From: Sphingomonadales bacterium
GTDB taxonomy: Bacteria; Pseudomonadota; Alphaproteobacteria; Sphingomonadales; Sphingomonadaceae
Assembly: GCA_028870315.1 (NCBI GenBank)
Contig: JAGWPW010000097.1
Location: 1-32,800, forward strand
DNA: 32,800 bases
Direction: 5' to 3'
Below are positions 30,591 through 32,800 of this stretch, in pieces. The position numbers and the translations under genes were made by a program. Position 1 is the first letter of the stretch. Each line of letters starts with the position of its first letter. The notes beneath the pieces are model-generated. The model made no database searches and was not told the origin of the DNA. It saw only the letters and a list, made by a program, of their open reading frames with translations.

Positions 30591-32800
30591 ATGACAACGC
30601 GCATGCTTATCGATGCGCGCCACCCCGAAGAAACCCGGGTGGCGGTGCTCAAGGGTAACCGGATTGAAGAATTCGATTTCGATTCAGCCGATCACAAGCA
30701 GATCAAGGGAAACATCTACCTCGCCAAGGTAACGCGGGTAGAGCCCTCGCTCCAGGCGGCCTTCGTCGATTTTGGCGGCAATCGCCACGGCTTCCTCGCC
30801 TTCAGCGAGATTCATCCCGACTATTACCAGATCCCCAAGGAAGACCGCGAAGCGTTGCTCGCCGAGGAAGCGGCGCATGCCGCCGAGGAAGCCGCGCTGC
30901 GCGCCGCCGAGGACGAAGAGCACGACGAGCGTGACGAGCGTGACGAGCGTGACAATGGCGAATTCGCCGACGATTATGAAAGCGACCGCGACCCGCCGGG
31001 CGGCATCACCGAGATCGACACCTCCGAAAAGGACGAGGTGGCAACGATCGAGCACGGTCACGTCGAAAACGGCTTCGATCACGCCATCGAAGAAGAGGAA
31101 GAGGGCGAGAGCTACGATGACGGGCGCGGCGACCGCCCCCGTAACCGGCGCCAGGGACGCGGCCAGGCAAAGGGCAGCCCCGGTCAGGCCGAGGACCTGC
31201 GCGCGCGCCGCATGGCGCTCAGGCGCCGTTACAAGATCCAGGACGTCATCCAGCGCCGGCAGGTGCTGCTGGTCCAGGTGGTCAAGGAGGAGCGCGGCAA
31301 CAAGGGTGCGGCGCTCACCACCTATCTGAGCCTTGCCGGCCGCTATTGCGTGCTGATGCCCAATTCGAGCCATGGCGGCGGCATCAGCCGCAAGATCAGC
31401 TCGGTCGCCGACCGCAAGCGGCTTAAGTCGATCATCGCCGAGCTTGACCTGCCCAAGAGCATGGGCTGCATCGTGCGCACCGCCGGGCTTCAGCGCACCA
31501 AGGTCGAGATCCGCCGCGATTTCGATTATCTTGCGCGGCTCTGGGACGATATCCGCGAGTTGACGCTGAAAAGCTCGGCGCCGGCGCTCATCCATTCGGA
31601 CAGCGACCTCGTCAAGCGCGCGATCCGCGACCTTTACAACCGCGACATCGAAGAGGTGATCGTCGAGGGCGAGGCCGGCTATCGCCTCGCGCGCGATTTC
31701 ATGAAGCTCCTCATGCCCAGCCATGCGCGGCGGGTGAAGGCCTATGTCGATCCGGTGCCGCTGTTCCAGCGCTTCGGCGCCGAGGACCAGCTTTCGGCGA
31801 TGTACGATCCCGTCGTCCAATTGCGCTCGGGCGGCTATATCGTCATCAACCCCACCGAGGCGCTGGTCTCGATCGACATCAACTCGGGCCGCTCGACCAA
31901 GGAGCACGGCATCGAGGCGACCGCGCTCAACACCAATCTCGAAGCCGCGCGCGAAATCGCCCGCCAGCTCAGGCTGCGCGACATGGCGGGGCTTGTCGTC
32001 ATCGACTTCATCGACATGGAATACAGCTCGAACATCCGCAAGGTCGAGAAGGCGATGAAGGACGCGCTGAAGGACGATCGCGCCCGCATCCAGGTCGGGC
32101 GCATCTCGGGCTTCGGCCTCATGGAGATGAGCCGCCAGCGGTTGCGCACCGGTGTCCTTGAAGCAACGACGCGCGGCTGCCCGCATTGCGACGGCACCGG
32201 CCTCGTGCGCACCGCCGCCTCGGCGGGGCTTTCGGCGCTGCGCCTCATCGAGGAGGAATCGGCGCGCGGGCGCGGCACGGTGATCACCCTGTTCGCCAGC
32301 CAGGAAGCGGCGATCTATCTCCTGAACGCCAAGCGCGCCGATCTCGCCGAGGTCGAGAGCCGTTACGGGGTGATGGTCGAGGTGATCCCGGAGGGCGAGA
32401 ACGAGGGCGCCAAGATGCGCGTCCTCTCCTCCGGCCCGCGCAACGAGTTCGTGCCGCGCCTCGAACCGATCGCGCTGATCGAGGAGGAGGACGAGCTTCC
32501 CGAGGATTATGACGAGGACGCGCCCGAGGAACTGCGCGAGGAGCGCCGTCCCGAGGGCGATGGCGATGGCCGCCGCAAGCGCCGCAAGCGCCGCCGCGGC
32601 CGTGGTCGCGACCAGGACGAGGGCGAAAGCCAGGCGACCGAAGCCGAGGGCGATGACGACGCCGAGCCCGAGGCCGACAACGAGCCGACCCCCGCCGAAG
32701 CCCGCGAGGAGGACGGCCAGGCCAAGCGCCGGCGGCGCGGGCGGCGCCGGCGTGGCGGCCGCAACCGCGGCGATGGCGCCCCGGCCGAAGCCGGCGGCGA
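30591..32800 (+). CDS. rne: Ribonuclease E, C-terminus cut by window edge
   Basis: About 736 residues of the main mRNA-decay and rRNA/tRNA-processing endonuclease are visible. The start MTTRMLIDARHPEETRVAVL matches alphaproteobacterial RNase E. The S1 RNA-binding domain begins at about 35 and is interrupted by an acidic and basic insertion (about 90-205) before resuming at KIQDVIQRRQVLLVQVVKEE. Catalytic-region motifs are SIDINSGRSTKEH and VVIDFIDME (the two metal-binding aspartates), and the Zn-link cysteines appear in RGCPHCDGTG. A low-complexity, arginine- and acid-rich tail, typical of the degradosome scaffold, starts near the end and runs off the window. Confidence 0.97.
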   Translation, partial: MTTRMLIDARHPEETRVAVLKGNRIEEFDFDSADHKQIKGNIYLAKVTRVEPSLQAAFVDFGGNRHGFLAFSEIHPDYYQIPKEDREALLAEEAAHAAEEAALRAAEDEEHDERDERDERDNGEFADDYESDRDPPGGITEIDTSEKDEVATIEHGHVENGFDHAIEEEEEGESYDDGRGDRPRNRRQGRGQAKGSPGQAEDLRARRMALRRRYKIQDVIQRRQVLLVQVVKEERGNKGAALTTYLSLAGRYCVLMPNSSHGGGISRKISSVADRKRLKSIIAELDLPKSMGCIVRTAGLQRTKVEIRRDFDYLARLWDDIRELTLKSSAPALIHSDSDLVKRAIRDLYNRDIEEVIVEGEAGYRLARDFMKLLMPSHARRVKAYVDPVPLFQRFGAEDQLSAMYDPVVQLRSGGYIVINPTEALVSIDINSGRSTKEHGIEATALNTNLEAAREIARQLRLRDMAGLVVIDFIDMEYSSNIRKVEKAMKDALKDDRARIQVGRISGFGLMEMSRQRLRTGVLEATTRGCPHCDGTGLVRTAASAGLSALRLIEEESARGRGTVITLFASQEAAIYLLNAKRADLAEVESRYGVMVEVIPEGENEGAKMRVLSSGPRNEFVPRLEPIALIEEEDELPEDYDEDAPEELREERRPEGDGDGRRKRRKRRRGRGRDQDEGESQATEAEGDDDAEPEADNEPTPAEAREEDGQAKRRRRGRRRRGGRNRGDGAPAEAGG
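30924..30953 (+). repeat. Nine-base tandem repeat in rne
   Basis: GACGAGCGT is repeated three times plus three further bases, encoding DERDERDERD in the insertion within the S1 domain. Copy number could vary between strains. Confidence 0.85.

Overview
The window is high-GC DNA from an alphaproteobacterium, most likely a sphingomonad (Sphingomonas/Novosphingobium/Sphingobium type). The clues are an RNase E whose N-terminus reads like the alphaproteobacterial protein, a divergent amidase/rne pair of the kind I recall from Caulobacter and relatives, a TonB-dependent receptor placed among catabolic genes, and a dense set of stand-alone Rieske oxygenases and short-chain dehydrogenases (SDRs). No rRNA, tRNA, CRISPR array or transposase is visible.

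Positions 1-21,760 form a catabolic cluster. It holds a LuxR-type regulator (partial), an acyl-CoA dehydrogenase, three Rieske oxygenase alpha subunits, eight SDRs, a fatty-acid/aryl-type CoA ligase, a medium-chain reductase, one VOC (glyoxalase-fold) protein, three SnoaL/NTF2-fold proteins, a ThuA-like protein, a TIM-barrel isomerase-like protein and a TonB-dependent receptor. The reading I favour is: the receptor brings in a bulky hydrophobic substrate, oxygenases hydroxylate it, SDRs oxidise or reduce hydroxyl and keto groups, a SnoaL-fold enzyme dehydrates or isomerises, and ligase plus acyl-CoA dehydrogenase begin beta-oxidation of a carboxylated side chain. A steroid-, bile-acid- or terpenoid-like substrate fits, but the sequence does not prove it.

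Positions 21,790-25,180 hold a surface-polysaccharide module: a sulfotransferase, then a very AT-rich intergenic stretch, then two family 2 glycosyltransferases. The first glycosyltransferase is broken by a run of ten G residues. Positions 25,226-29,027 are a small unit with a TetR regulator divergent from a VOC-like protein and two cytochromes P450. From 29,112 the content looks like core genome: a cell-wall amidase on the minus strand, a 591-base divergent region, and rne running off the right edge.

The layout is striking: about twenty short transcription units alternate strand almost without exception, giving ten divergent promoter regions. Three of these are Rieske promoters with the same plan, in which the Rieske gene is followed by an overlapping or closely spaced accessory gene and faces an SDR or ligase gene. 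Short sequence motifs recur in these divergent regions and could mark a regulon.
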